A stretch of 18,872 nucleotides of DNA from Bryobacterales bacterium. Its GTDB lineage: Bacteria; Acidobacteriota; Terriglobia; Bryobacterales; Bryobacteraceae. The DNA is taken from assembly GCA_003517725.1 (NCBI GenBank), contig DOZZ01000240.1:20473-39344 (forward strand). Reading direction: 5' to 3'. Within the stretch, counting starts at the first letter, position 1. Every line of letters begins with the position of its first letter. Under the pieces are notes generated by a model. The model worked only from the letters and a program-made list of their open reading frames with translations. It was not told the origin of the DNA and ran no database searches. The translations under genes were made by a program, and so were the position numbers. This document shows positions 8,156-16,154 of this stretch, piece after piece.

Positions 8156-10861
8156 TCACCTGAAGGAGCCGCTTCGTTGCGCCGACACCGCCACCGATAG
8201 CGTGACCCCCAATTGGCTGGACGTATCTCCTATCTTAAGAAACACCGGAACATATCCGCCCGGCGCCACCCCATCCGGGATTTGTACATTCACCTGCATC
8301 AGCCCGGCCACCTGGCCCGGAGCGGCCCCATAGTATGTAACATTCGCCGGCTGGCCCCCTATCGTGACGCTGACCGGCAAGACCGGGTGCGGCAAGGGAG
8401 CGGTCGCGATTTTCCCGTCCGCTCCCGCGGCCTCAGTCTGCCCCTCGCCGGTGGCGTACAGTGAAATGTAGCCGCCCAACGCCACCGGATGGCCCGGCGA
8501 ATTGATCTGGCCATCGGCATTGACCGCCGCGGCCGGACCCGCGTTCGATTGGTCCAGCGTAAACAGCCCCGGCGCGGATGCCGCTCCCGGCACGCTGAAC
8601 GCGGGCGACGTTTGTCCCAGGTAACTAACGCTCGCCTGCACCGTGCTCCCGGTAACTCCGTACGGGACGATGGCCGCCACCTGCGTCGCGTAACTATAGA
8701 GTAGCGGCGCAGCCATCCCGTTGAAGGTCACGACCGTCCCCCCTAACTGGGTTCCGACTATTCCGTTTTGCGCCTGCGCCTGAGTAAGTTGAGCGGGACC
8801 TAGCCCGGCCCCATACAGAATCACAATCTCGCCGGGCGAAACCGGCCCTGCTATCTCGCTCGCCGCGTTTACCACGGCTCCAATCAGAGCCGAATAACTG
8901 GTGGGCCGTAACAGCCGGATCACGCCGTTGCCTGTATCGGCCACATAGATGTTACCCGCTCCATCCACCGTCAGGCCCTGCGGATTATTGAACAGCGCGC
9001 CAAGCGCGGGCCCCCCGTCTCCCGAATACCCGGTGTCGCATTGTCCCGCGATAACTGTTGGAATGCCTTCGGCACTCAGGCGCGAGATCTGACCCGCGCA
9101 CGGCCCCACAAACAGTAAGTTGCCGGAAGCGTCGATCGCCAAGGGTGTTCCAGCATGCGCGTTAGCCTTGGTACTCGAAATCACGCCGCCTGGAGTAAGT
9201 TTCAGGATTGGCCCATCTTCCGCGATGAACAGGTTGCCGGCTCTGTCGACGGCTACCTGGTTTGGCTTGGAAAGTCCATCAAAACCCAGCATGCCGCCGT
9301 AAACGATGGTGTTGATCAGGGCGTCGGCGGAAACTGTCCTGAGGGCGTTATCTTTGGTGTCGGCGATGTATAAGTTGCCCGAGCTGTCCGCGGCGATTCC
9401 TTCAGGCGCCAATAACTCCGCGTTGGTAGCGAGGCCGCCATCCCCCAGCCCGTTGGGGCTGCATGCGCCTTGGCACGCGAAGACCCCGCCGCCCACCGCC
9501 GTCGTAATGCTTCCCGTAAGTGTCGCAATCTTTCGGATTCTGCCGCTTCCCTGGTCAGCAATCAGAAGGTTACCCGCAACGTCCAGCGCCAACGCCGACG
9601 GCTGATCCAGCAGCGCGCTCGCCGCCGACCCGTTGTCTCCAGCGAAGCCCGCCACGGTGCTCCCCGCGATGGTCGCGATCGGCCCGTTGACGGATAACTT
9701 CCGTACCCGATGGTTCACGGCGTCGGCGACATAAAGGTTGCCGTTAGAGTCGACCGTCAGTCCTTGCGGGTGGCCCAATCGCGCGGCGGACGCCGCCCCG
9801 CCATCGCCCGAGTAGTTAAAATTGCCGTCGCCCGCTAAGGTGCTGACGGTCAGATCGGGACTTACCTGGCGGATGCGGTAATTCGAGGCATCGGCAATGT
9901 ACAGGTTCCCCTTTGCGTCGAGCGCCACGCCCGTGGGCTGATTCAACTCGGCGCTTGTCGCGGGGCCGCTGTCGCCCGAGAACCCTGCTACTCCAGTACC
10001 GGCGGCTACGTCGAATTTGCCATCGGGAGTGATCTGGATAATTCGGGAGCTTGACTGGTTCGCGATATAGAAGTTGCCCGCACGGTCGATTGTCATACCC
10101 GTGCCGCCCACCAGCGCGATGCGGTTCGGGTCGTAGTAATCGGTAACTCCGAAACTACTGATGGTTCCATCCTGCGCCACTTTACGGATGCGCCCATAAC
10201 CGCTGTCGACGATGTACAGGTTGCCCGCCGCGTCGAAGGCCAGCCCGTAAGGCTCGCCTAACGAAGCATTCACTGCCGCGCCGCCGTCGGCCGAGTAGTC
10301 GCGATACCCGGTACCCGCCACTAAGGTAACTTTTCCGTCGAGCGATAGCTTCTCCACGATCGCCGCCGTCGGGTCTGAAAAATAGACATTGCCCGCATTG
10401 TCGAGCGCCAAAGCCAGCGGGTGCTGGAAGCCGGAAGCGTGCGGTACCGGCAGTTGGCTTGCGACCGTGCTGATGCTGCCGCTAGCGGTGATTTTCCGAA
10501 TGCGGCCATTCCCGAAGTCCGCGATGTAAAGGTTACCCGCGGCATCGGGAGCGACCGCGGTTGGATTGTTCAGCTGCGCCGCAATCGCGGGGCCGCCGTC
10601 CCCCGAATAACCGGCCCTCGACGTGCCTGCGATGCGCGTCAGCGTGTCGCTCGGGTCGATTTGAAAAATGCAGTTGCTGCTGGCGAAATAGACGTGGCCG
10701 GCGGCATCCGTGGCCACCGCCGAAGTGGATTGCAGCGAAGCCCTCCGGGCCACCAACGGAGTCGGCGGCGGCGCGCCGCCAGCCACCGTCGAAACCACAT
10801 ACAGCTGGGCGCCTGCCGTGCCGGCGGTTACCAGCAGTAACCGCACAAGTCTAAGTTTCAT
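8156..10861 (-). CDS. Secreted NHL-repeat beta-propeller protein with Solibacter-type C-terminal domain (TIGR03437-like)
   Basis: This gene encodes 901 residues. A signal peptide covers about residues 1-19 (ending AGAQ). Residues about 25-660 carry a run of NHL-type units built on 'AGTG..GYSGDGGPA..A.L..P.GVA.DAAGNLYIAD..N.RIRK'. About seven are close to complete and a few are degenerate, including one carrying an extra paired-cysteine insert (FACQGACSPNG). Residues about 670-890 match the wording of the Solibacter C-terminal domain: VVNAASE, SPGEIVILYGAGLGP, QVAAIVPYG and LMQVNVQIPDGVAPG. Proteins of this type are numerous in Solibacter-like genomes. They are presumed extracellular or periplasmic binding scaffolds, with unknown ligand. 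The frame is open to 11074, but the signal peptide starts at the ATG at 10861, and the extra stretch would include the dispersed 20-bp repeat. Confidence 0.9.
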   Translation of the reverse strand: MKLRLVRLLLVTAGTAGAQLYVVSTVAGGAPPPTPLVARRASLQSTSAVATDAAGHVYFASSNCIFQIDPSDTLTRIAGTSRAGYSGDGGPAIAAQLNNPTAVAPDAAGNLYIADFGNGRIRKITASGSISTVASQLPVPHASGFQHPLALALDNAGNVYFSDPTAAIVEKLSLDGKVTLVAGTGYRDYSADGGAAVNASLGEPYGLAFDAAGNLYIVDSGYGRIRKVAQDGTISSFGVTDYYDPNRIALVGGTGMTIDRAGNFYIANQSSSRIIQITPDGKFDVAAGTGVAGFSGDSGPATSAELNQPTGVALDAKGNLYIADASNYRIRQVSPDLTVSTLAGDGNFNYSGDGGAASAARLGHPQGLTVDSNGNLYVADAVNHRVRKLSVNGPIATIAGSTVAGFAGDNGSAASALLDQPSALALDVAGNLLIADQGSGRIRKIATLTGSITTAVGGGVFACQGACSPNGLGDGGLATNAELLAPEGIAADSSGNLYIADTKDNALRTVSADALINTIVYGGMLGFDGLSKPNQVAVDRAGNLFIAEDGPILKLTPGGVISSTKANAHAGTPLAIDASGNLLFVGPCAGQISRLSAEGIPTVIAGQCDTGYSGDGGPALGALFNNPQGLTVDGAGNIYVADTGNGVIRLLRPTSYSALIGAVVNAASEIAGPVSPGEIVILYGAGLGPAQLTQAQAQNGIVGTQLGGTVVTFNGMAAPLLYSYATQVAAIVPYGVTGSTVQASVSYLGQTSPAFSVPGAASAPGLFTLDQSNAGPAAAVNADGQINSPGHPVALGGYISLYATGEGQTEAAGADGKIATAPLPHPVLPVSVTIGGQPANVTYYGAAPGQVAGLMQVNVQIPDGVAPGGYVPVFLKIGDTSSQLGVTLSVAVSAQRSGSFR

Positions 10862-11019
10862 CGCGTGTAGCCGAAACCGTAAGCAATCCAGCAGCCACTC
10901 GAGCCTCAAGCTTTTTCCTTGCAAAACACCCCGGTTCGCATGCCCGGCGCGCCCCCGCTGTGGCAATGATCGCCACGCAGTGAGGCCAATCGGGTCAACC
11001 TCGCTGGCGTGAGGCTTCT

Positions 11020-11039
11020 GTAGCCAGAGCACTTTATCT
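11020..11039 (+). repeat. Copy 1 of a 20-bp dispersed repeat
   Basis: The sequence GTAGCCAGAGCACTTTATCT occurs here and again, identical and in the same orientation, at 16070-16089. It lies in the divergent gap between the NHL gene and the SDR gene. No inverted partner is found close to this copy. Similarity fades within about 8 bases to the right (CNCCG is still shared) and stops at once to the left. Confidence 0.85.
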
Positions 11040-11069
11040 CCACCGTGACGGAAGGCAAACATCCCCGGA

Positions 11070-11075
11070 TACAAT
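11070..11075 (+). promoter_or_regulatory. -10-like element before the SDR gene
   Basis: TACAAT (5/6 to consensus) stands 7 bases before the ATG at 11083, and no ribosome binding site lies between them. The best upstream match, GTGACG at 11045-11050, is 19 bases away and weak. Confidence 0.35.
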
Positions 11076-11082
11076 CTGGAAT

Positions 11083-11868
11083 ATGAATTTCCAAGGCAAG
11101 ACCGCCGTGGTCACGGGAGGCGCCAACGGCATTGGACTCGCCATTTCGAAAAACATCGCCGCCGCGGGCGGGTCCGTGTGGATCTTCGATCTGGCGTCCG
11201 AGAACCCGCGAGAAGCCGCGTCGTCCATAGGGGCTCAAGCCTGCATCGCCGATGTTACGGATCGCCCATCGTTGCAGCGTGCATTCGTTGCCGCGCCGGT
11301 GCCGGATGTCGTTGTCGTCAACGCCGGCGTCGCCCGCATCGCCGCCTTGCCTGAGACGACGCCCGACCTTTGGAACCGCACGCTGGCCGTCAATCTGACC
11401 GGCGCGTTCAACACCGTGCAGCTCGCGGCGGCGCGCATGCTGCCCGCCCGCAAGGGGGCCATCGTCTTAACCGCTTCCACCAATTCCTTCGACGGCGAAG
11501 CGGACCTCATCGCCTACAACGCCAGCAAGGCGGGCCTGCTGGGCATTCTGCACACCGCCGCCAACGAACTGGGCCCCTATGGCATTCGCATCAACGCGGT
11601 CTGCCCGGGTCTGATCCGCACACGCCTTACCGCCGCCAGTTTTTCGAATCCCAGCGCGCTGTCGGATTACTTCCGGCAGATCGCCCTGGGCCGCGGCGGC
11701 GAACCGGACGAGGTGGCGCAAGCCGTGCTGTTCCTGGCCTCCGACCTCGCGTCGTACATCACGGGAACCACGCTGGTAGTCGACGGCGGCCAGATGGCGG
11801 CCAAGTTCGGAACGTGGGGACAAGTCTCCGATAGCTTCGATGGCCAACGCTGGACGCGCGGCGCTTGA
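11083..11868 (+). CDS. Short-chain dehydrogenase/reductase (classical SDR)
   Basis: This 261-residue cytoplasmic oxidoreductase has a Rossmann fold. Visible signatures are the nucleotide-binding TGGANGIG (residues 11-18), Asp36 at the end of the second strand (which favours NAD over NADP), NAG at 80-82, and the catalytic set Ser132, Tyr145 and Lys149 in YNASK. The C-terminal ITGTTLVVDGGQ is typical of the FabG-like classical group. The substrate cannot be read from sequence; sugar, polyol or 3-oxoacyl substrates are all possible. Its stop codon shares one base with the next start (TGATG), so it is probably translated together with the PIG-L deacetylase, which suggests a shared pathway. Confidence 0.9.
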   Translation: MNFQGKTAVVTGGANGIGLAISKNIAAAGGSVWIFDLASENPREAASSIGAQACIADVTDRPSLQRAFVAAPVPDVVVVNAGVARIAALPETTPDLWNRTLAVNLTGAFNTVQLAAARMLPARKGAIVLTASTNSFDGEADLIAYNASKAGLLGILHTAANELGPYGIRINAVCPGLIRTRLTAASFSNPSALSDYFRQIALGRGGEPDEVAQAVLFLASDLASYITGTTLVVDGGQMAAKFGTWGQVSDSFDGQRWTRGA

Positions 11869-12608
11869 TGCGGATCTCTACTATCCACGCGCATCCGGAT
11901 GACGCCGAGATTCTCGCTGGCGGCACGCTGGCGCTGCTCTCCGCGTTGGGGCACGACATTACCATTGTCACTTTGAGCGCCGGCGATTGCGGATCCGCGC
12001 TGCATGGCCCGGACCAGATCGCCGCCATCAGAAAAGCCGAGGCCGCCGAAGCCGCCGCGGTGATCAACGCGCAATACCTCTGGGGCGGTTTTCACGATCT
12101 CGCGATTTTCAGCGATGATGCTTCGCGACGCTCCGTCACGGGTCTGCTGCGCGATCTTCGCCCAGATGTCGTTCTGACCGCCGCGCCCAGCGACTATCTA
12201 TGCGATCACGAAGCCACCAGCCAGCTGGTGCGCGACGCCTGTTTCGCCGCGCCCATTCCGAACTACGCGACACCTTCGGCAAATCCTCCCCTCGCCGCTA
12301 TTCCGCACCTCTACTTTATGGACCCGATCGATCAGCGCGACCGCGACGGCAACCTGACGCTTCCGGATTTCACCGTCGATGTAGCGTCCACGATGGACAT
12401 CAAGACCGCCATGCTCGCCAAGCACCGCAGTCAACGCGAGTGGCTACAACAGCAGCACGGGATGGATGATTACCTGCAGCAGATGCAAGACTGGACCCGC
12501 GCCTGCGGCACGCGAGCCGGCATCACCTTCGGCGAAGGCTTCCGGCAATATAAGATTCATCCTTATCCCCATGAGCCGCTGCTCCAGCAGCTACTTGCCG
12601 CCCGCTAA
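11868..12608 (+). CDS. PIG-L (LmbE-like) family deacetylase
   Basis: This gene encodes 246 residues. The family removes N-acetyl groups from sugar conjugates such as GlcNAc derivatives through a zinc-bound water. The signature AHPDDAE is at residues 8-14, giving His9 and Asp12 as zinc ligands and Asp11 as likely general base. The third ligand is His114 in DYLCDHEAT. No signal peptide is seen, so it should act in the cytoplasm. The ATG at 11868 overlaps the SDR stop (TGATG). A TTG one codon earlier is possible but less likely. Together with the SDR it may process an amino sugar or glycoside taken up by the cell; the TonB-dependent receptor 48 bases downstream fits that idea, but no substrate can be named. 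Confidence 0.9.
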   Translation: MRISTIHAHPDDAEILAGGTLALLSALGHDITIVTLSAGDCGSALHGPDQIAAIRKAEAAEAAAVINAQYLWGGFHDLAIFSDDASRRSVTGLLRDLRPDVVLTAAPSDYLCDHEATSQLVRDACFAAPIPNYATPSANPPLAAIPHLYFMDPIDQRDRDGNLTLPDFTVDVASTMDIKTAMLAKHRSQREWLQQQHGMDDYLQQMQDWTRACGTRAGITFGEGFRQYKIHPYPHEPLLQQLLAAR

Positions 12609-12621
12609 CCTATTCAGATTA

Positions 12622-12650
12622 TTGACTCGGTTCACCAATACACCTAGCAT
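12622..12650 (+). promoter_or_regulatory. Candidate promoter of the TonB-dependent receptor gene, implying a leaderless mRNA
   Basis: TTGACT (12622-12627, 5/6) and TAGCAT (12645-12650, 4/6) are exactly 17 bases apart. The -10 ends 6 bases before the ATG at 12657, so transcription would begin at or beside the start codon. No good ribosome binding site is present. This suggests the receptor has its own promoter besides any readthrough from PIG-L. Confidence 0.55.
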
Positions 12651-12656
12651 CGCGGA

Positions 12657-15600
12657 ATGCGTCAGGGTCTTCCCGTCATTTTGCTGTCCAGCGTTTTATG
12701 CGCCTGCCTCCTGGGCCAAAGTAACTTCGCCACTATCAGCGGCCGCATCGAGGACGCCTCGCGCGCGCCTATCTCCGGCGCCCATATCACGGTTCACGCC
12801 AAAGACACCGGGGCTTCCCGTTCCCTCACTTCCAAACCGGATGGGCTGTTCGAAGTTACTAACCTGTTGCCCGGCCAGTATTCTGTCGACGTCGATGCCA
12901 GCGGCTTTGCCCTGACCTCGCGCCAAGTGACGCTCGAAGTGGGGCAGAACATGGGCCTCGATCTGGTGCTGGGCCTCGGCCAGCAGCACGAGACGGTGGC
13001 GGTCGCGGCCATCGCCGAAACACTGAAGACGCAGGATGCCAGTCTCGGCGAGGTAATCGAACCCAAGTCCATTCAGGACCTTCCCTTGAACGGCCGAATG
13101 CTGCTCGACCTCGTGCTGACGGTGCCGGGCGCGCACATGGGCCACGGCGCGCAGACCGGCATATCCAATCCGCTTTACTGGCGGCCGGGTCAGGCTTCCT
13201 CGATTACCATCGGAGGCAATCGGCCCAACGCCAATTACTTCCTCCTCGACGGCGTCACGAACACCGATCCCACATTCAACACACAGAACTTCAGCCCCTC
13301 GCCCGACGCGGTGCAGGAATTTCAGGTGCAGACCGGCAGCTACCGGGCCGAGATGGGCGGCGCCGGAGGCGGCCAAATCAACATCATCACCAAGACCGGC
13401 ACCAGCCACTTTCACGGCGCCGCCTATGAGTACCTGCGCAACAGCGCGCTCGACGCACGAACCTGGAACGAAATGCCGGGCGCCAGTCACCTGGTGCAGA
13501 ACAACTTCGGCGCATCGCTCGGCGGTCCGGTCTATGGCAAGCGAACGTTCTTCTTCACGAACTACGAAGGCTACCGTCAAACCATGGCGCAAACTATGAC
13601 CGAAACGGTGCCGACCGCGGCCGAAACGGGCGGCGACTTCAGCCAGAGCGGCGTCAATATCTACGACCCGGCCAGCGCACATCCTAATCCCAAGTACAAC
13701 CCCGCGCTGCCGGTCAGTTTCGCCAATCCGCAGGTGCTTCGCGATCAGTTCCCGGGCAACGTGATCCCTCCCAGCCGCCTCAATCCCGCGGCAGTGAAGA
13801 TGCTCCAGAATTATGTGCCGCGGCCCAACCTGGCCAGCGGCATGCTAAGCGGCATGACCATGCTGGGCGTTCCGACCGTGCTCGGAAGCGGAGGCGGCCA
13901 GGACTCCAACAATCTTCTCGATGTCCGCAATGCGCACATGCTCACCGACCAGGGCACCGTGCGCGTCGATCGCATCTTCGATCGCGGCGACGCCATCAAC
14001 GTGCGCTACTCGGCCACCTCCGAGCGCGGCTTCATGCCGCAGAATCTTCCCGGCTACGGCTTCAATCACGACAACCTGGGACAGAATGGCTCGGTCATCT
14101 GGACGCATATCTTTTCGCCCGCCATGGTCAACACGGCGTCCGCCAGCGTCTCCCGCCTGGCCATGTTCCACTACACCGAAAACAACGGCGTGAACGATAT
14201 CGTCGACGCGCTAGGCATCACCGGCGTCAACTTCGGCGGCCAGGGCGCCTGGGGCGCGCCGTACTTCAACGTGCAGGGCTTCTCGCCCATGGGCGATGCC
14301 TGGCTGGCCACGCCCATGCACATGTGGGACACGGTTCTTGAAGGGCGCGATACCTTGAGCTGGCAAGTCGGCCGGCACAGCCTGAAATTCGGCGGCAGTT
14401 ACCGCTGGTATATCTGGCCCATGTGGGCGCTGGTGCAGAGCCGCGGTTTTTACTCCTTCACCCCGGGCTTCACCACCCAGACCGCGACCAACGACCGTAC
14501 CGGCGATGCGCTGGCAAGCTTCCTGCTGGGGTTGCCGGCGGCGCGCCAGGTGCAAAACGGCGTCCCGACCATGGACCTGCGGCAGTGGCAAGCGGACGCC
14601 TTTGTGCAAGACACCTGGCGCGTGACTCCGCACACCACCGTCGACGTTGGCCTGCGCTACGAGTTTATGGCGCCGCTGGCCGACCTGACGCGGCCGTGGA
14701 GTAATCTCTTCTTGCAGAACGGCCAGTTAGCCGCGTTCATCGGCGGCCAGAACGGCACGCCGCGCGGGCTGATGTATCCCAATAAGCTGCGCTTCGCCCC
14801 ACGCCTGGGCCTCGCCCACCACTTCGACCGTCAGGCCGTGGTGGTGCGCGCGGCCTACGGCATCTTCTATACGCCGGTGGACCTCAACACGTGGTGCAAC
14901 CAACTGCACAATGTGCCCATCGTTTTCCCGATCACCCAACAGAGCGATAATTTCACGCCGGGCATCAAGGGCTTCAACTTCCCGCAGCCGGTGCTGGGCA
15001 GCACGGTCACCAGTTTCACCGCGCTCGATCCGCATGCGCCCGCGCAATACGTCGAGCAGTGGAGCACGTCCCTCCAAAAAAGTCTGGGCCGCGACACCAC
15101 CGTCGAAGTCGGTTATCAGGGCGAGCGTGGTTTACATCTGCAGCGTGCTCACTTGATCAACAATGCTCTGCCGGGACCCGGCGCGCTGCAACCGCGGCGG
15201 CCCTATCCGGTCGCGACCTTCGTCCCTGGCACGGTGATTCCCTCCAACGTCACGGTGTCGAGCCTGAGCTTCCCGGTCAGCACGGTCAATTTTCTCGAGA
15301 ACTCGGCCCGCAGTTGGTACGACGCCGGCTATGTCAACGTTCGGCGGCGCTATTCGAACGGTCTGAGTTTTCTAGCCAACTATACTTTTGCCAAAAACCT
15401 GAGCAACGCGCCGGATTTCCGCTCGCCCATGTTCGAGTCCGCGATACCGCAGAATAATAACGATCTGGCCGCCGAAAAGGGCCTTTCCTGCGACGTGCGC
15501 CATCGCTTCGTCCTGAGCGCCGTCTACGATATTCATCCGCTCTCGAAGGGCCGCTTCTCGCAAACCCTGACGCGCAACTGGCGGGTCTCGACGATCTATC

Positions 15601-16028
15601 AGGCACAGAGCGGCTTGCCGTTTACGATCTCGGTATTTGGCGACACCGCCAACGCCGGCACAGTCGTGGGCGAGAACCCGATTCGCGCCAACTACACGGG
15701 GCAGCCGGTGTTTGGCTCCGGCACTCGCTCGACGGATGCCTGGTTCAATCCGGCCGCTTTTGCCACGCCCCCAGCCTTCACGTTCGGCAACGTGGGCCGC
15801 AACACCGTCTACGGGCCCGGCATGCAGACTCTGGATATGGCGCTGGTGCGCGACTTTGCCGTAGCCGAGCGTGTGCGCTTCGAGATCCGCGCCGAAGCTT
15901 ACAACGCGCTGAACCACTCCAACTGGGGCACCCCCAACCGCTTCGTGAACACGCCCCAGTTCGGCAGTATCACCGAAGCTTCGACCCCGGGCCGCGAATT
16001 TCAGATCAGCGCGCGCCTCTCCTTCTGA
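12657..16028 (+). CDS. TonB-dependent outer-membrane receptor, Oar-like, with carboxypeptidase-regulatory-like N-terminal domain
   Basis: This gene encodes 1123 residues. A signal peptide covers about residues 1-21 (hydrophobic, ending LLGQ). Residues about 25-110 are a carboxypeptidase-regulatory-like beta-sandwich: ISGRIEDASRAPISGAHITV, then the PGQYSVDVDASGF part. A plug domain follows (about 125-250), with IQDLPLNGR, an IGGNRPNANYFLLDG segment and VQEFQVQTGSYRAEMG. A long beta-barrel runs to the terminal phenylalanine (ISARLSF), the usual outer-membrane insertion end. Family members import or bind large polymers at the outer membrane; acidobacteria carry many. The ligand is unknown. The preceding SDR and deacetylase genes hint at a carbohydrate or glycoconjugate. 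An 18-bp inverted repeat begins 7 bases after the stop codon. Confidence 0.93.
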   Translation: MRQGLPVILLSSVLCACLLGQSNFATISGRIEDASRAPISGAHITVHAKDTGASRSLTSKPDGLFEVTNLLPGQYSVDVDASGFALTSRQVTLEVGQNMGLDLVLGLGQQHETVAVAAIAETLKTQDASLGEVIEPKSIQDLPLNGRMLLDLVLTVPGAHMGHGAQTGISNPLYWRPGQASSITIGGNRPNANYFLLDGVTNTDPTFNTQNFSPSPDAVQEFQVQTGSYRAEMGGAGGGQINIITKTGTSHFHGAAYEYLRNSALDARTWNEMPGASHLVQNNFGASLGGPVYGKRTFFFTNYEGYRQTMAQTMTETVPTAAETGGDFSQSGVNIYDPASAHPNPKYNPALPVSFANPQVLRDQFPGNVIPPSRLNPAAVKMLQNYVPRPNLASGMLSGMTMLGVPTVLGSGGGQDSNNLLDVRNAHMLTDQGTVRVDRIFDRGDAINVRYSATSERGFMPQNLPGYGFNHDNLGQNGSVIWTHIFSPAMVNTASASVSRLAMFHYTENNGVNDIVDALGITGVNFGGQGAWGAPYFNVQGFSPMGDAWLATPMHMWDTVLEGRDTLSWQVGRHSLKFGGSYRWYIWPMWALVQSRGFYSFTPGFTTQTATNDRTGDALASFLLGLPAARQVQNGVPTMDLRQWQADAFVQDTWRVTPHTTVDVGLRYEFMAPLADLTRPWSNLFLQNGQLAAFIGGQNGTPRGLMYPNKLRFAPRLGLAHHFDRQAVVVRAAYGIFYTPVDLNTWCNQLHNVPIVFPITQQSDNFTPGIKGFNFPQPVLGSTVTSFTALDPHAPAQYVEQWSTSLQKSLGRDTTVEVGYQGERGLHLQRAHLINNALPGPGALQPRRPYPVATFVPGTVIPSNVTVSSLSFPVSTVNFLENSARSWYDAGYVNVRRRYSNGLSFLANYTFAKNLSNAPDFRSPMFESAIPQNNNDLAAEKGLSCDVRHRFVLSAVYDIHPLSKGRFSQTLTRNWRVSTIYQAQSGLPFTISVFGDTANAGTVVGENPIRANYTGQPVFGSGTRSTDAWFNPAAFATPPAFTFGNVGRNTVYGPGMQTLDMALVRDFAVAERVRFEIRAEAYNALNHSNWGTPNRFVNTPQFGSITEASTPGREFQISARLSF

Positions 16029-16034
16029 TCCCAC

Positions 16035-16087
16035 ATAAAGTGCTCTGGCTACAAACCCCAAACCCATTCGTAGCCAGAGCACTTTAT
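16035..16087. repeat. Perfect 18-bp inverted repeat; right arm is copy 2 of the dispersed repeat
   Basis: The left arm is ATAAAGTGCTCTGGCTAC (16035-16052), and the right arm (16070-16087) is its exact reverse complement. The 17-base loop (16053-16069) contains two CCCA motifs. The right arm plus two bases (16070-16089) is identical to 11020-11039. As RNA it would fold into a strong hairpin just after the receptor stop, so it may also act as a 3' end stabiliser. There is no U-tract as in a standard terminator. Confidence 0.85.
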
Positions 16088-16154
16088 CTACCCCGAACGC
16101 CGGCTGGACCGGCGCTGAACCCCATGACAGTGATTAGAATGAGGACGCCGCGCT

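Noticed and set aside
8156..10861. Periodic sequence that might suggest a CRISPR or DNA-level tandem array
   Set aside because: The repetition is at protein level (NHL units of about 50-60 residues) with diverged DNA, not short identical repeats with unique spacers.
10862..11074. N-terminal extension of the NHL protein by 71 codons
   Set aside because: It would place a signal peptide in mid-protein and translate through the dispersed 20-bp repeat; the ATG at 10861 gives a normal exported protein.
15372..16082. A 236-codon minus-strand frame opposite the receptor gene
   Set aside because: It covers the conserved barrel end of the TonB-dependent receptor and begins inside the inverted repeat; it shows no recognisable domain.
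16035..16089. Intrinsic terminator of the receptor gene
   Set aside because: The stem is strong, but no T-run follows either arm, and one arm recurs elsewhere, so it is called a repeat; a role in ending transcripts remains possible.
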